Assembly (NCBI GenBank): GCA_036386835.1
Contig: DASVUX010000061.1
Location: forward strand, 48,258-112,257
Reading direction: 5' to 3'
DNA: 64,000 nt
Origin: 2-12-FULL-35-15 sp036386835
Lineage (GTDB): Bacteria; Bacteroidota; Bacteroidia; 2-12-FULL-35-15
The position numbers were made by a program, and so were the translations under genes. The notes below the pieces were generated by a model, which searched no databases, was not told the origin of the DNA, and was given only the letters and a program-made list of their open reading frames with translations. Below, one piece after another: positions 8,584 through 17,167 of the stretch (position 1 is the first letter of the stretch; each line of letters starts with the position of its first letter).

Positions 8584-8805
8584 CTAATATTCATCTTCAT
8601 TGAAGAAGAAGTCTTCTTTTGTGGGGTAATCCGGCCAGATCTCCTCTATGGATTCATAGATCTCGCCTTCGTCCTCGATCTCCTGGAGGTTCTCTATCAC
8701 TTCCATAGGAGCTCCTGAGCGAATTCCAAAATCAATTAATTCGTCTTTGGTTGCAGGCCAGGGTGCATCTTCTAAGTGCTTTGCTAATTCGAGTGTCCAG
8801 TACAT
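8584..8805 (-). CDS. DUF2795 family small acidic protein
   Basis: A 73-residue, very acidic protein beginning MYWTLELAKHLEDAPWPATK and containing ELIDFGIRSGAP, NLQEIEDEGEIYESIEEIWPDYP and ending FFFNEDEY. This is the pattern of the DUF2795 family, common as a stand-alone gene in Bacteroidota; the function is unknown. The related fold is usually described as small and helical, but nothing here shows an active site. It has its own good promoter (8891-8920, about 80 bases before the start) and its own terminator, so it is probably monocistronic and well expressed. Confidence 0.85.
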   Translation of the reverse strand: MYWTLELAKHLEDAPWPATKDELIDFGIRSGAPMEVIENLQEIEDEGEIYESIEEIWPDYPTKEDFFFNEDEY

Positions 8806-8890
8806 ATTATCTCTTGTTTTAAAATTAGAACGTAAAAAAAATCGGCTTGTTACATCTAAACTGAATTATTTTAAGTCCTTCAATTTTCTG

Positions 8891-8920
8891 CAAAAGTAAA
8901 AATTAATTCCACTTATCAAA
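8891..8920 (-). promoter_or_regulatory. Bacteroidota promoter for the DUF2795 gene
   Basis: Read on the minus strand: TTTG (8920-8917), 18 bases, then TACTTTTG (8898-8891). Both elements fit the -33 TTTG and -7 TAnnTTTG consensus with ideal spacing. The start codon is about 85 bases downstream. Confidence 0.7.
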
Positions 8921-9051
8921 CTGTCCGGGGAGGTTTTTTATTTTATTTTTGGAATATCAGTAAAATCAATGCTTACAGCGGGAGGGGAATTTTCCCCATC
9001 AAGGATTTGAGATCAGATTCACTTGGACTGAAAAGAGAAAATTTTAATAAT

Positions 9052-9600
9052 TTACATCCGGGGCTTCCAGGGCACTTCTGTAGCTTTCAGATCATTGCTG
9101 AGTTTTCTTGCCAGCACAAAAAGAAAATCACTCAGGCGATTGAGATATTTGATCACCAGCTCCGCCACAAAACTGCTTTCAGATAAGTGTATGGTTAACC
9201 GTTCAGCCCTCCTGCAAACACAGCGTGCAATGTGGCAATACGACACGGTGGTGTGGCCCCCGGGAAGGACGAAGGAACGCATTTCCGGGAGACTCTCATT
9301 CATTTTATCAATTGCGTTCTCCAAAAGCGTTACATCTTCTTCTTTAAGATCAGGGATTTTCATTTTTGACCGTTCAGGATCTGATGCAAGTGATGACCCG
9401 ATTGTAAACAGCCTGTCCTGGATCTCTATGAGGATCTCCTTGCTTGCCTGTCCGATCTCCTGGTCACGGATCAGCCCGATATAAGAATTGAGCTCGTCAA
9501 CGGTGCCGTACGCTTCAATGCGGATATGATGTTTCGGAACCCTGGTTCCGCCTATGAGGGAGGTCTGGCCTTTATCACCTGTCTTCGTATAGACTTTCAT
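9052..9600 (-). CDS. PduO-type cob(I)alamin adenosyltransferase
   Basis: Using the ATG at 9600 gives 182 residues beginning MKVYTKTGDKGQTSLIGG, the exact style of PduO/MMAB family starts; a longer frame to 9651 would overlap the upstream ABC gene. The enzyme transfers the 5'-deoxyadenosyl group of ATP to Co(I) of corrinoids to make coenzyme B12. Diagnostic pieces are TGDKGQTSL (7-15) and GTVDELNSYIGL in the N-terminal half, and CHIARCVCRRAERL, holding the conserved Arg and Glu of the ATP site, in the second half. The ABC ATPase gene lies 10 bases upstream on the same strand, so the two share a transcript. No other cobalamin gene is in the window, which fits salvage rather than synthesis. Confidence 0.93.
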   Translation of the reverse strand: MKVYTKTGDKGQTSLIGGTRVPKHHIRIEAYGTVDELNSYIGLIRDQEIGQASKEILIEIQDRLFTIGSSLASDPERSKMKIPDLKEEDVTLLENAIDKMNESLPEMRSFVLPGGHTTVSYCHIARCVCRRAERLTIHLSESSFVAELVIKYLNRLSDFLFVLARKLSNDLKATEVPWKPRM

Positions 9601-9610
9601 GTTTTTAGTT

Positions 9611-10330
9611 TTAATGCGGTATCCGTGAAGATACGGTTGTGACCGACTCATTCTTATAATCCCGTTCCACTACCCCGTCTTTCAGCCTTACGATCCGGTG
9701 AGCATGCTGTGCAATATCTTCTTCGTGCGTAACCAGGACAATAGTATTGCCTTGTTTATGTATTTCCTCCAGCAATGCCATGATCTCAACAGAAGTTTTC
9801 GAATCAAGGTTTCCTGTGGGTTCATCAGCCAGGATAATAGCAGGCTTGTTCACAAGAGCTCTTGCAATCGCTACACGCTGCCGCTGGCCGCCCGATAGTT
9901 CATTGGGTTTATGCATCATCCGTTCTCCGAGGCCCACCTGTTCAAGCACTTCTTTTGCTCTTGCAAGGCGCTGGTCCTTTGAAAATCCGGCATATATAAG
10001 CGGCAGCATCACATTGTCAAGCGATGTGGAGCGCGGTAATAAATTAAATGACTGGAAGACGAAACCTATTTCCTTGTTTCTTACATCCGCCAGTTCATTG
10101 TCAGGCATCTTGGCAACGGATTTTCCGTTCAGGATATATTCCCCCGAACTAGGACTGTCAAGGCATCCCAGAACATTCATCAGGGTTGATTTCCCTGAAC
10201 CTGACGGCCCCATTAAAGCCACATATTCATTTTTGTAAATATCAAGGGAGACAGAAACCAGCGCGTGGATAATTTCAGTACCTATCTTGTAGGATTTGGC
10301 GATCTGATCTAGTTTGATAATGGATTGCAT
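9611..10330 (-). CDS. ABC transporter ATPase, LolD/MacB type
   Basis: A 239-residue nucleotide-binding subunit with Walker A GPSGSGKST (41-49), Q-loop VFQSFNLLPR, signature LSGGQRQR (145-152), Walker B with ADEPTGNLDS (168-177) and the switch histidine in VTHEED. EPTGNLDS and the short length are typical of the MacB/LolD/FtsE class, whose partners are four-helix FtsX-like permeases. No permease is adjacent, so it may work with one encoded elsewhere; substrate cannot be assigned. Candidates are lipoprotein release (LolCDE) or a macrolide/peptide exporter. It is followed after 10 bases by the adenosyltransferase gene. A -7 box lies about 17 bases before the start. Confidence 0.9.
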   Translation of the reverse strand: MQSIIKLDQIAKSYKIGTEIIHALVSVSLDIYKNEYVALMGPSGSGKSTLMNVLGCLDSPSSGEYILNGKSVAKMPDNELADVRNKEIGFVFQSFNLLPRSTSLDNVMLPLIYAGFSKDQRLARAKEVLEQVGLGERMMHKPNELSGGQRQRVAIARALVNKPAIILADEPTGNLDSKTSVEIMALLEEIHKQGNTIVLVTHEEDIAQHAHRIVRLKDGVVERDYKNESVTTVSSRIPH

Positions 10331-10346
10331 GAACTTAGAATATCAG

Positions 10347-10354
10347 CAAATCTA
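10347..10354 (-). promoter_or_regulatory. Possible -7 element before the ABC ATPase gene
   Basis: TAGATTTG on the minus strand fits TAnnTTTG exactly and lies 16 bases before the start codon. No TTTG is found at the right distance upstream, so only half of the promoter is supported. Confidence 0.4.
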
Positions 10355-10386
10355 CAAATTATAAATTGTCCGGATGGTTCGGTTTT

Positions 10387-11172
10387 CTAATATGAAAGAA
10401 TAAAATGTTCTTTGGCCTGCTCCTTCCGGAAAAAAATGATCCCCATCTGGAAAAGGTCAATGGAAACAGTCACTTTCGGATGTACCCTTATAGTTTCCCA
10501 TGCTTCTGTCATTTCTTTCGACCAGTAAATGTCATCGAAAATGAAAACGCTTTCATTCCCGGCTTTTTCAAGGCATTGAACAAAATAGTTGAGGGTCGCT
10601 TCCTTCCGGTGGTTGCCATCAAAGAATACCATGTCAGCGGAAGGGACTTCGGAAAGAAGCCCGGGAAGAACCTGGTCAAAATTCCCTACAAGTGATGAGA
10701 TGTTCTTTAGCCCTGTTTCTTCAAAATTTTCGAGCGCAACTTTCCGTGTTTCCGGGCAACCTTCTACGGTATATACCCGGGATTTTGAACTTGCAATTGC
10801 TAAGTGAACGGTACTAAGGCCCAAACTCGTACCGATCTCGATGATCACTTCCGGCTGGAAACAGTCGGCAAGCCGGAACAGCAGCCTCGAATATTTCCTG
10901 CTTTTCGCGGAAATGGCCGCAATATCCGCTACTTTACGGTTTTTTTTCAGGCCCGATCCTGAACCCGCACCCAGGTCTGTAACAGCCAGAATGCGCGTAT
11001 CCTTTAGCAGGCGGGCCCGCAAGCCATCGATAACATCATAGGAATAATATGCCTTTGTGTTATTAATAACGTTGTTGTAAAGATTAAAGACGAAAGGTGA
11101 ATGAATGCCATGAGCATTTGAAGATAGTGACTTGTATTTCAGGTAGTTAAATATGAAATGCCATTTATTCAT
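10387..11172 (-). CDS. Class I SAM-dependent methyltransferase
   Basis: A 261-residue protein with a Rossmann-fold methyltransferase core. Motif I is seen as VIIEIGTSLGLSTVHLA, followed by VYTVEGCPETRKVALENF (the acidic loop that binds the SAM ribose), and a later MVFFDGNHRKEATLNYF and VFIFDDIYWSKEM, which resemble the metal and product loops of O-methyltransferases of the catechol/caffeoyl-CoA class. The first 35 residues (NKWHFIFNYLKYK...HGIHSPFVF) are a Bacteroidota-type leader I recognise from similar hypothetical methyltransferases. The substrate is unknown. It is 56 bases upstream of the ABC ATPase gene on the same strand, which may have its own promoter. Confidence 0.8.
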   Translation of the reverse strand: MNKWHFIFNYLKYKSLSSNAHGIHSPFVFNLYNNVINNTKAYYSYDVIDGLRARLLKDTRILAVTDLGAGSGSGLKKNRKVADIAAISAKSRKYSRLLFRLADCFQPEVIIEIGTSLGLSTVHLAIASSKSRVYTVEGCPETRKVALENFEETGLKNISSLVGNFDQVLPGLLSEVPSADMVFFDGNHRKEATLNYFVQCLEKAGNESVFIFDDIYWSKEMTEAWETIRVHPKVTVSIDLFQMGIIFFRKEQAKEHFILSY

Positions 11173-11336
11173 CGCGTAAAGTTAGGTCAATCCCTAAATT
11201 AGGAGGGATTTTTTTTTGGCCAGGTGCAACTAAATGGTGAAATTTGGAATCTTATAACTGGATAAAATTTATTTCTCTATTTTAGCTTACTCTTTGGTTT
11301 TGAATATTTTACTCATCAATTTAGTTTACAACTAAT

Positions 11337-14300
11337 ATGTTCAAAAAAACAATTTTATTTTTCTGGATTTCCCTTCTTTTCCTGGTCCTGCCTTCAATAT
11401 CAAAGGCTTCGCATCTTGCGGGAGGAGAAATCACATATGTGTGTCTTGGTAATAACCAGTACCAGATAAATTTAAATCTTTACTGGGACTGTTCAGGAGG
11501 TTTTTATCCCGGGGCAACACAAACCCTTAACTTGACCAGCACCTGCGGAGGCTCGGCAAGCCTGACGGTCAACCAGACAAATACCGGCGGTAACGGTCAG
11601 GGAACAGATATTTCCCAGGTTTGTGGCGGTGTTACAAGTACATGCAGCGGTGGTACCTTTCCAGGGATGAACATGTGTATCTATTCGGGTGTAGTTACTT
11701 TAGCGCCACCATGCGATACATGGACGATCAGCTTTTCAACCTGCTGCAGAAATACTTCCATTGATAATGTTTCAGGAGCAAATTATTATATCGAGGCCAC
11801 GCTGAACAGCGCTACTGCAGCCTGCAACAGCTCCCCGTATTTTACGGCACAGCCTATCCCTTATGTTTGTACAAACCAGCTGGTGAATTACAGTTTTGGG
11901 GTTGTTGAAACAGATGGTGATTCGTTATATTATTCTCTTGTAGATGCACTCGATGGTGCAGGGGTTTCATCCACATATTATCCAGGCTATTCAGGGTCAG
12001 CACCCCTTCCGGGAACGACTATTGACCCTAACACAGGTTTGCTGAGCTTTACCCCGACAACGATCGGGAATTATGTATTTGTGATTCTTGTTCAGGAATA
12101 CGACAGCAATGGCGACCTGGTGGGAACAATCATGCGGGATATCCAGTTTGTTGTTCAGAGCTGTGCTAACATAGTGCCCGATAATGCAGGAGGAGCAATT
12201 ACCAACTTTGGCGGGAATTCAGTTCAAACGGGGCCGTATTCATTAGAAATGTGTGCAGGCAACTGCTTTAACTTCACGGCCTCTTTTACTGATTCAAATC
12301 CCGGTGATTCATTAAGTTATATTTCAAACATATTAAGTGCGCTCCCGGGAGCTGTTATCACATCTTCGGGAATTAACCCGCTGGTACTTGATATCAGCTG
12401 GTGTTCCCCGATGGGATCGATGGGACAGAACCTTACATTTACCATCACTATTGAGGATGATTATTGCCCGATCCCGGGACAGCAGACATATGCATACAGT
12501 GTGAACATTCTTGATGCCACAACCGCTTCACCGGATATCACGATTTGCGGGGCGCAGACTGCGCAGCTGAATGCATACGGAGGCAGTATCTTTAACTGGA
12601 CCGTAATTAACGGTGACCCGATAACACCGGCAAACTTTTCATGTAACCCGTGTGCGAATCCTATTGCTTCACCTTCAATGACCACAACATATGAAGTTGT
12701 AAGTAACCTGAGCGGAACATGCGATAATATTGATACCGTTACGGTATTCGTAGTTCCGAATTTCAGCTATACAGCCACGCAAAGCTCTGCCAACTCCTGC
12801 CTGCAGGATCCGGTACAGCTGAATGTTACCGGGCTAACACCAGCGGGTAATTATAATTTCCAATGGTCACCGGCTACGCACCTGGATAATGCTTTGATAC
12901 AAAATCCGACAGCAACTTTTACCGCTCCGGGATCTTACACCTATACATTAACCGTTACAAGTGCTGCAGGCTGTACTCAGTCCAGTTCCATGACGATTGT
13001 TGCGGTACCTGCATTTTCACCGCAGATAACCGCATCAAATGATACCTCTTTCTGCGGAGGCGGAACTGTAAACCTTGGACTGACTTTCTCGGGAAGCTCG
13101 GTGCCCCCGACCTGCGGGATAAGCGCAACAGGGGGTTGCGGTGGAACAGCGCTTACAGGTATTGTAGGAACAGGCACCACAACAAACACTGCAACAACAT
13201 GGCCGGCTATTTTTGGTAACTGGTACACATCCACCAAGCACCAGATGCTTTACACAGCAGCCGAACTCAATGCTGCCGGCATAGCAGGCGGTAAGATCGA
13301 CCAGGTTGATTTTATGATCACGATGATAAGCGGTATTTCGGCATATCACGGATTCACAATCAGCATGGGTTGTACAAACCTTCAGGCTTTAGGGACCACC
13401 TGGGTGACCGGACTGGTTCAAGTCTTTAATCCTAAAACGGTTAATATAGCAGTAGGCTGGAATAATTTTGTGTTTGATAATTCTTTCGAATGGGACGGAC
13501 TGTCTAATATAGTTGTTGAGGTTTGCAGCACCGAAGGTCCGGGGCAATTTGGTTATGGTAATTATACTCAAAGCAGCTCATCGCCATTTACAACAACGCC
13601 ATTCACATCATGTCTTTACAGCGTTACCGACCAGTTTGACATGTGCCCGAACACAACTAACTTCATTACACAAACCACGTCACGTCCGAACATCCAGTTC
13701 CATTATTGTTCCTTAACTCCAAATCCTGCCAGCTTCACGTATTCATGGACACCTGCCAGTGGTGCTATTGCTAATGCCACGGCCCAGAATACAACAGCAG
13801 TGCCTCCTGTTACTATGGATTATTTTATAACAGTGACGGATGCTTCCGGAGGCTGTTCCGACACAGACACTGTTCATGTGGACGTGATCAACATCAATAC
13901 ACTTGCAGTAACACCTGACGGGCCGTATTGTGTAAACGGGAACCAGGATACATTACAGGCAAGCGTCCCGGTAGGTACAGGCGTCTGGTCAGGTCCCGGG
14001 GTTATTGATCCCGTGTTAGGAATATTCAGTCCCGCATTAGCGAATGTAGGAACGCATGAGGTGTTCTATACTGTTACAGGGGCCTGCGGATCAGGAGTAG
14101 ACTCGATGGACCTCGTGGTAACAACCACCCCGGATGCAACGATCACCCAGGTTGGCAACCAGTGTATCAACGGCACTACTATATTCCTTACAGCTGCCAC
14201 TCCGGGCGGAACATGGAGCGGAGGTGGAGTCATCAACCCATCTACGGGCGAATATGATCCTGCACAGGCAGGCGTGGGAAATGATACCATTTTATATGTG

Positions 14301-15377
14301 GTAACCTCACCGTGTTATGCACAGGATACAATGGTGATCCCTGTAACGTTACAAATGGATGCTACTGTAACTCATGTAGGCCCTTTCTGTGCGGTACCAA
14401 CCCCTGTGACAATGCAGGCTGTCGATCCGGGCGGGGTGTGGAGCGGTCCGGGAATTACAAATAGCTCAACAGGGATTTTTGATCCTTTCGTTGCAGGCCC
14501 AGGCTCACATACAATAACCTATACGATAAGCGGAGCCTGCGGTGCGGTCGGTACAGACAACATCATTGTGATGCCTTCACCTACAATAGACTTTGTTGCC
14601 GATACGCTTGAAGGCTGCGAACCGACAACGGTTCAGTTCACAAGTACGGTCAACCAGCCGGGCGGAACATCTTTATGGAGTTTTGGCGATGCGCTTAGCG
14701 GGGTAAATGATACAAGTACTACGGTGAACCCTTCGCATGTGTATAACTATGCAGGTTCATACCATGTAACGTATATCTATGCGAATGCCATCGGGTGCAG
14801 CGACACGGTGACCAAAACGGATTTTATTACGATCCATTCACAGCCTGTCGCGTTATTTACTTCATCACCACAGCCAACCTCCATGGTTGACCCGGAAGTG
14901 GACTTTACCGATCATTCAACAGGCGTGATTGATTCATGGCATTGGGAGTTCGGTTATATGAACGATACTTCCATCCTTCAGAACCCGTCTTATGTATATC
15001 CGGATTCAGGTCTTTACCCGGTTGAGCTTATTGTAACCAATATTCACCAGTGTGCGGATACGGCATACATGGATGTGTATATTGATCCGGTGCTTGTGTT
15101 CTATGCCCCGAATGCGTTCAGTCCCAACGGGAACGGAAACAATGATGTTTTCAGGGTTTACGGGGATGGCATTGACAAGAATAATTTTGAAATGACGATC
15201 TATAACCGATGGGGGGAGCGTATTTTCAAAACGAATAAATACGAGGAAGGCTGGAACGGGGCACTTAATAATACAGGTGAGCTGGTAGGCCAGGATGCGT
15301 ATGTATATAAGATCAATTTCAGAGATTTCTCCGGTAAGAAGCACCAGTATATAGGTCATGTGACTATAGTCAAATAA
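11337..15377 (+). CDS. Giant secreted protein with PKD domains and T9SS type-B sorting domain
   Basis: This 1346-residue protein begins with a signal peptide (about 1-24, ending SKAS) and a cysteine-rich domain starting SHLAGGEITYVCLGNNQYQI, an N-terminal module seen in large Bacteroidota surface proteins. Ig-like segments follow. A separate module (about 590-795, with NWYTSTKHQMLYTAAELNAAG) appears inserted inside one Ig-like domain. Three tandem repeats of about 70 residues (about 861-1080), each with a W-S-G-P/G-G core, lead to two PKD domains (about 1080-1250). The last 95 residues (FYAPNAFSPNGNGNNDVF, NRWGERIF, GWNG, YVYKI) are the gliding-motility-associated C-terminal domain, that is the type-B T9SS signal. 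It should be secreted by the Gld/Por machine encoded at 56.8-63.8 kb and kept at or released from the surface; adhesion is an inference. Confidence 0.9.
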   Translation: MFKKTILFFWISLLFLVLPSISKASHLAGGEITYVCLGNNQYQINLNLYWDCSGGFYPGATQTLNLTSTCGGSASLTVNQTNTGGNGQGTDISQVCGGVTSTCSGGTFPGMNMCIYSGVVTLAPPCDTWTISFSTCCRNTSIDNVSGANYYIEATLNSATAACNSSPYFTAQPIPYVCTNQLVNYSFGVVETDGDSLYYSLVDALDGAGVSSTYYPGYSGSAPLPGTTIDPNTGLLSFTPTTIGNYVFVILVQEYDSNGDLVGTIMRDIQFVVQSCANIVPDNAGGAITNFGGNSVQTGPYSLEMCAGNCFNFTASFTDSNPGDSLSYISNILSALPGAVITSSGINPLVLDISWCSPMGSMGQNLTFTITIEDDYCPIPGQQTYAYSVNILDATTASPDITICGAQTAQLNAYGGSIFNWTVINGDPITPANFSCNPCANPIASPSMTTTYEVVSNLSGTCDNIDTVTVFVVPNFSYTATQSSANSCLQDPVQLNVTGLTPAGNYNFQWSPATHLDNALIQNPTATFTAPGSYTYTLTVTSAAGCTQSSSMTIVAVPAFSPQITASNDTSFCGGGTVNLGLTFSGSSVPPTCGISATGGCGGTALTGIVGTGTTTNTATTWPAIFGNWYTSTKHQMLYTAAELNAAGIAGGKIDQVDFMITMISGISAYHGFTISMGCTNLQALGTTWVTGLVQVFNPKTVNIAVGWNNFVFDNSFEWDGLSNIVVEVCSTEGPGQFGYGNYTQSSSSPFTTTPFTSCLYSVTDQFDMCPNTTNFITQTTSRPNIQFHYCSLTPNPASFTYSWTPASGAIANATAQNTTAVPPVTMDYFITVTDASGGCSDTDTVHVDVININTLAVTPDGPYCVNGNQDTLQASVPVGTGVWSGPGVIDPVLGIFSPALANVGTHEVFYTVTGACGSGVDSMDLVVTTTPDATITQVGNQCINGTTIFLTAATPGGTWSGGGVINPSTGEYDPAQAGVGNDTILYVVTSPCYAQDTMVIPVTLQMDATVTHVGPFCAVPTPVTMQAVDPGGVWSGPGITNSSTGIFDPFVAGPGSHTITYTISGACGAVGTDNIIVMPSPTIDFVADTLEGCEPTTVQFTSTVNQPGGTSLWSFGDALSGVNDTSTTVNPSHVYNYAGSYHVTYIYANAIGCSDTVTKTDFITIHSQPVALFTSSPQPTSMVDPEVDFTDHSTGVIDSWHWEFGYMNDTSILQNPSYVYPDSGLYPVELIVTNIHQCADTAYMDVYIDPVLVFYAPNAFSPNGNGNNDVFRVYGDGIDKNNFEMTIYNRWGERIFKTNKYEEGWNGALNNTGELVGQDAYVYKINFRDFSGKKHQYIGHVTIVK

Positions 15378-15398
15378 TGGCCTAAAGTAAATCAGGAG

Positions 15399-15428
15399 AG
15401 CCGTCCCCGACCGGGACGGCTTTTTTTA
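15399..15428 (+). terminator. Terminator of the giant T9SS cargo gene
   Basis: AGCCGTCCC (15399-15407) and GGGACGGCT (15413-15421) form a perfect 9-bp stem with a short loop, followed by seven T. Confidence 0.92.
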
Positions 15429-15472
15429 TTCCCCTGATCCTTAAATAATAAACAAAAAAATAGGTAAATATT

Positions 15473-15502
15473 TTTGCACTTTATAAAAAGTGTCTATATT
15501 TG
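15473..15502 (+). promoter_or_regulatory. Consensus Bacteroidota promoter of tRNA-Val
   Basis: TTTG (15473-15476), 18 bases, then TATATTTG (15495-15502), a full match to TTTG-N17-23-TAnnTTTG. The tRNA begins 29 bases beyond the -7 box, leaving a short 5' leader for processing. Confidence 0.85.
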
Positions 15503-15531
15503 CAACCCGTTAAAATTAATAACGGCAGATT

Positions 15532-15606
15532 GGGAGCTTAGCTCAGCTGGTTCAGAGCATCTGCCTTACAAGCAGAGGGTCACTGGTTCGAACCCAGTAG
15601 CTCCCA
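15532..15606 (+). tRNA. tRNA-Val, anticodon TAC (UAC)
   Basis: A full cloverleaf is visible. The acceptor GGGAGCT (15532-15538) pairs with AGCTCCC (15599-15605). The D stem is GCTC/GAGC. The anticodon stem TCTGC/GCAGA closes the loop CTTACAA with anticodon TAC at 15567-15569. The T arm ACTGG-TTCGAAC-CCAGT follows. The 3' CCA is not encoded. It reads GUA and, by wobble, other valine codons. A single tRNA with a promoter and a terminator of its own. Confidence 0.97.
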
Positions 15607-15610
15607 CAAC

Positions 15611-15639
15611 AAAGCTCCACAGAAATGTGGGGCTTTTTT
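15611..15639 (+). terminator. Terminator of tRNA-Val
   Basis: AAAGCTCCACA and TGTGGGGCTTT pair over 11 positions (one G-T wobble) around a GAAA tetraloop, followed by a T run. It lies five bases after the mature tRNA end. Confidence 0.9.
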
Positions 15640-15662
15640 ATTTTTCTCCGACTTTTCCTCTA

Positions 15663-16403
15663 ATGGGCTTCAGCGACTTAATAAATATAATTTTACTTGT
15701 CACCCTTCTCTTCATCGTATTCAAGTACGCTGAAACTTTCTGGTCATATAAGATCAGTAAGCCGTATTTATGGGAACAGGCGATAAAGCAAAAACTGATC
15801 TCAAAAGAGCTGAACTCCCTTGAACGACAGACACGGGATAAGGTCCGGTTTTATTTTTTCTGGTTCCAGGTCGAACGGCTCAAACGTTTAAAAGTCCAGG
15901 GTGCATTCGCTGAGCTTGGTGTTTACAAGGGTGTTACCGCAAATATTATTCATGAAATGGATAAAGACCGGACGCTTCACCTTTTTGATACTTTCGAAGG
16001 CTTTCATGAAAAGGATCTTGCGATGGAAGGCAGTAAGGGCGGGAAATATACGTCCTCAGAATTTGCCGATACAAGTGAAGAGCTGGTCAGGAATTATATT
16101 AATGGCGGAGATAAAATAGTGTTCCACAAAGGATATTTTCCGGATACAGCCCACGGACTTGAACATGAGATCTTTGCATTCGTAAACATTGATGCTGACC
16201 TTTATATTCCTACCATAGAAGGATTAAAGTTCTTTTATCCCAGGTTAGCCCCCGGTGGGGTTATTCTCATCCATGATTATAACCATAACTGGGAGGGTGC
16301 AAGAAAAGCGATTGATGAGTTTGCTGCCACAATTCCTGAAAGTATTGTTGAGATCCCTGACTGGCAGGGAAGCGCCATGATCGTTAAAAATCAAAAAGCT
16401 TAA
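15663..16403 (+). CDS. TylF/MycF-family O-methyltransferase-like protein
   Basis: Started at the ATG at 15663 (246 residues); a frame open further upstream runs through the tRNA and is not real. Residues 5-22 form a membrane anchor. The rest matches the macrocin O-methyltransferase (TylF) family: AELGVYKGVTANIIHEM (SAM loop), LHLFDTFEGFHEKD, FVNIDADLYIPTIEGLKFFY and GGVILIHDYNH, with the acidic residues that bind the metal in TylF-type enzymes. In macrolide producers the family methylates deoxysugars; in Bacteroidota such proteins are often near sugar or polysaccharide genes, so a glycan substrate is plausible but not shown. Its stop overlaps that of lptB, which converges from the other strand, within a shared TTAA. 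Confidence 0.85.
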   Translation: MGFSDLINIILLVTLLFIVFKYAETFWSYKISKPYLWEQAIKQKLISKELNSLERQTRDKVRFYFFWFQVERLKRLKVQGAFAELGVYKGVTANIIHEMDKDRTLHLFDTFEGFHEKDLAMEGSKGGKYTSSEFADTSEELVRNYINGGDKIVFHKGYFPDTAHGLEHEIFAFVNIDADLYIPTIEGLKFFYPRLAPGGVILIHDYNHNWEGARKAIDEFAATIPESIVEIPDWQGSAMIVKNQKA

Positions 16404-17164
16404 TGCTCTTTATTTGCAGCTGCTTCTTTCTGCTCTTTGGTCCTTCTTAATTCGAAATTTTTTCCGAGATATACTCTTCTTACCTGTTCATCGTTTGCGA
16501 GCTCCTCTGCAGTTCCTGCTTTTAGTATGCTTCCTTCAAACAGCAGGTAAGCCCTGTCTGTAATCTGTAAAGTTTCCTGCACATTATGGTCGGTGATAAG
16601 GATCCCGATGTTCTTTTCTTTCAAGCGTGCTACTATACTTTGAATGTCTTCCACCGCGATGGGGTCGACCCCGGCAAACGGTTCATCAAGCAGGATAAAT
16701 TTAGGATCAGCTGCAAGACAGCGCGCGATCTCAGTTCTGCGCCTTTCACCACCGGATAACCGGTCACCAAGGTTTTTCCTGATATGCTGAAGGTGAAACT
16801 CATTTAATAATTCTTCAAGCTTATCCGATTGCTGCTGTTTGCTTAGTTTAGTCATTTCAAGGATCGCACGGATATTATCTTCTACGCTTAACTTCCTGAA
16901 AACCGAAGCTTCCTGGGCAAGATAGCCTATGCCGAGCTGGGCGCGTTTATACATCGGCTCAGTGGTAATGTCAATATCATCCAGGTAAATTTTACCTTCA
17001 TTCGGTTTGATCATGCCCACAATCATGTAGAAGGAAGTTGTTTTTCCAGCGCCATTCGGCCCCAGTAATCCAACTATTTCCCCCTGTCTTACATTGACAG
17101 TAACCATTTTTGCAACTGTCCTGCTTTTGTACCGCTTCACTAAATTATCCGTCCTTAATATCAT
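16400..17164 (-). CDS. lptB: LPS export ABC transporter ATP-binding protein
   Basis: A 254-residue ATPase with Walker A GPNGAGKTT (35-43), the Q-loop, signature LSGGERRRTEIARCL, Walker B ILLDEPFAGVDPIAV and switch histidine in ITDHNVQETL. LSGGERRRTEIAR and DEPFAGVDPIAVEDIQ are the usual LptB marks that set it apart from LivF/LivG relatives. With LptF and LptG (not in the window) it extracts lipopolysaccharide from the inner membrane. The C-terminus carries a short charged tail (KEQKEAAANKEH). It lies 3 bases after the DUF5686 gene, a likely outer-membrane protein, in a three-gene operon. An LptE gene is found separately at 49.4-49.9 kb. Confidence 0.95.
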   Translation of the reverse strand: MILRTDNLVKRYKSRTVAKMVTVNVRQGEIVGLLGPNGAGKTTSFYMIVGMIKPNEGKIYLDDIDITTEPMYKRAQLGIGYLAQEASVFRKLSVEDNIRAILEMTKLSKQQQSDKLEELLNEFHLQHIRKNLGDRLSGGERRRTEIARCLAADPKFILLDEPFAGVDPIAVEDIQSIVARLKEKNIGILITDHNVQETLQITDRAYLLFEGSILKAGTAEELANDEQVRRVYLGKNFELRRTKEQKEAAANKEH

Positions 17165-17167
17165 ATC

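Noticed and set aside
8984..8997. GGGGAATTTTCCCC as a terminator after the DUF2795 promoter region
   Set aside because: The stem is only five pairs and no T run follows on either strand in the right place.
9747..10238. A 163-codon plus-strand frame opposite the ABC ATPase gene
   Set aside because: The minus strand carries all ABC motifs; the plus frame has no recognisable features.
11189..11217. Stem AATCCC/GGGATT followed by nine T on the plus strand
   Set aside because: It has a terminator look, but no plus-strand gene ends upstream; the flanking gene starts there on the minus strand.
15474..15662. Upstream extension of the TylF-type methyltransferase to 15474
   Set aside because: It would translate through tRNA-Val and its terminator; the ATG at 15663 begins a proper membrane anchor.
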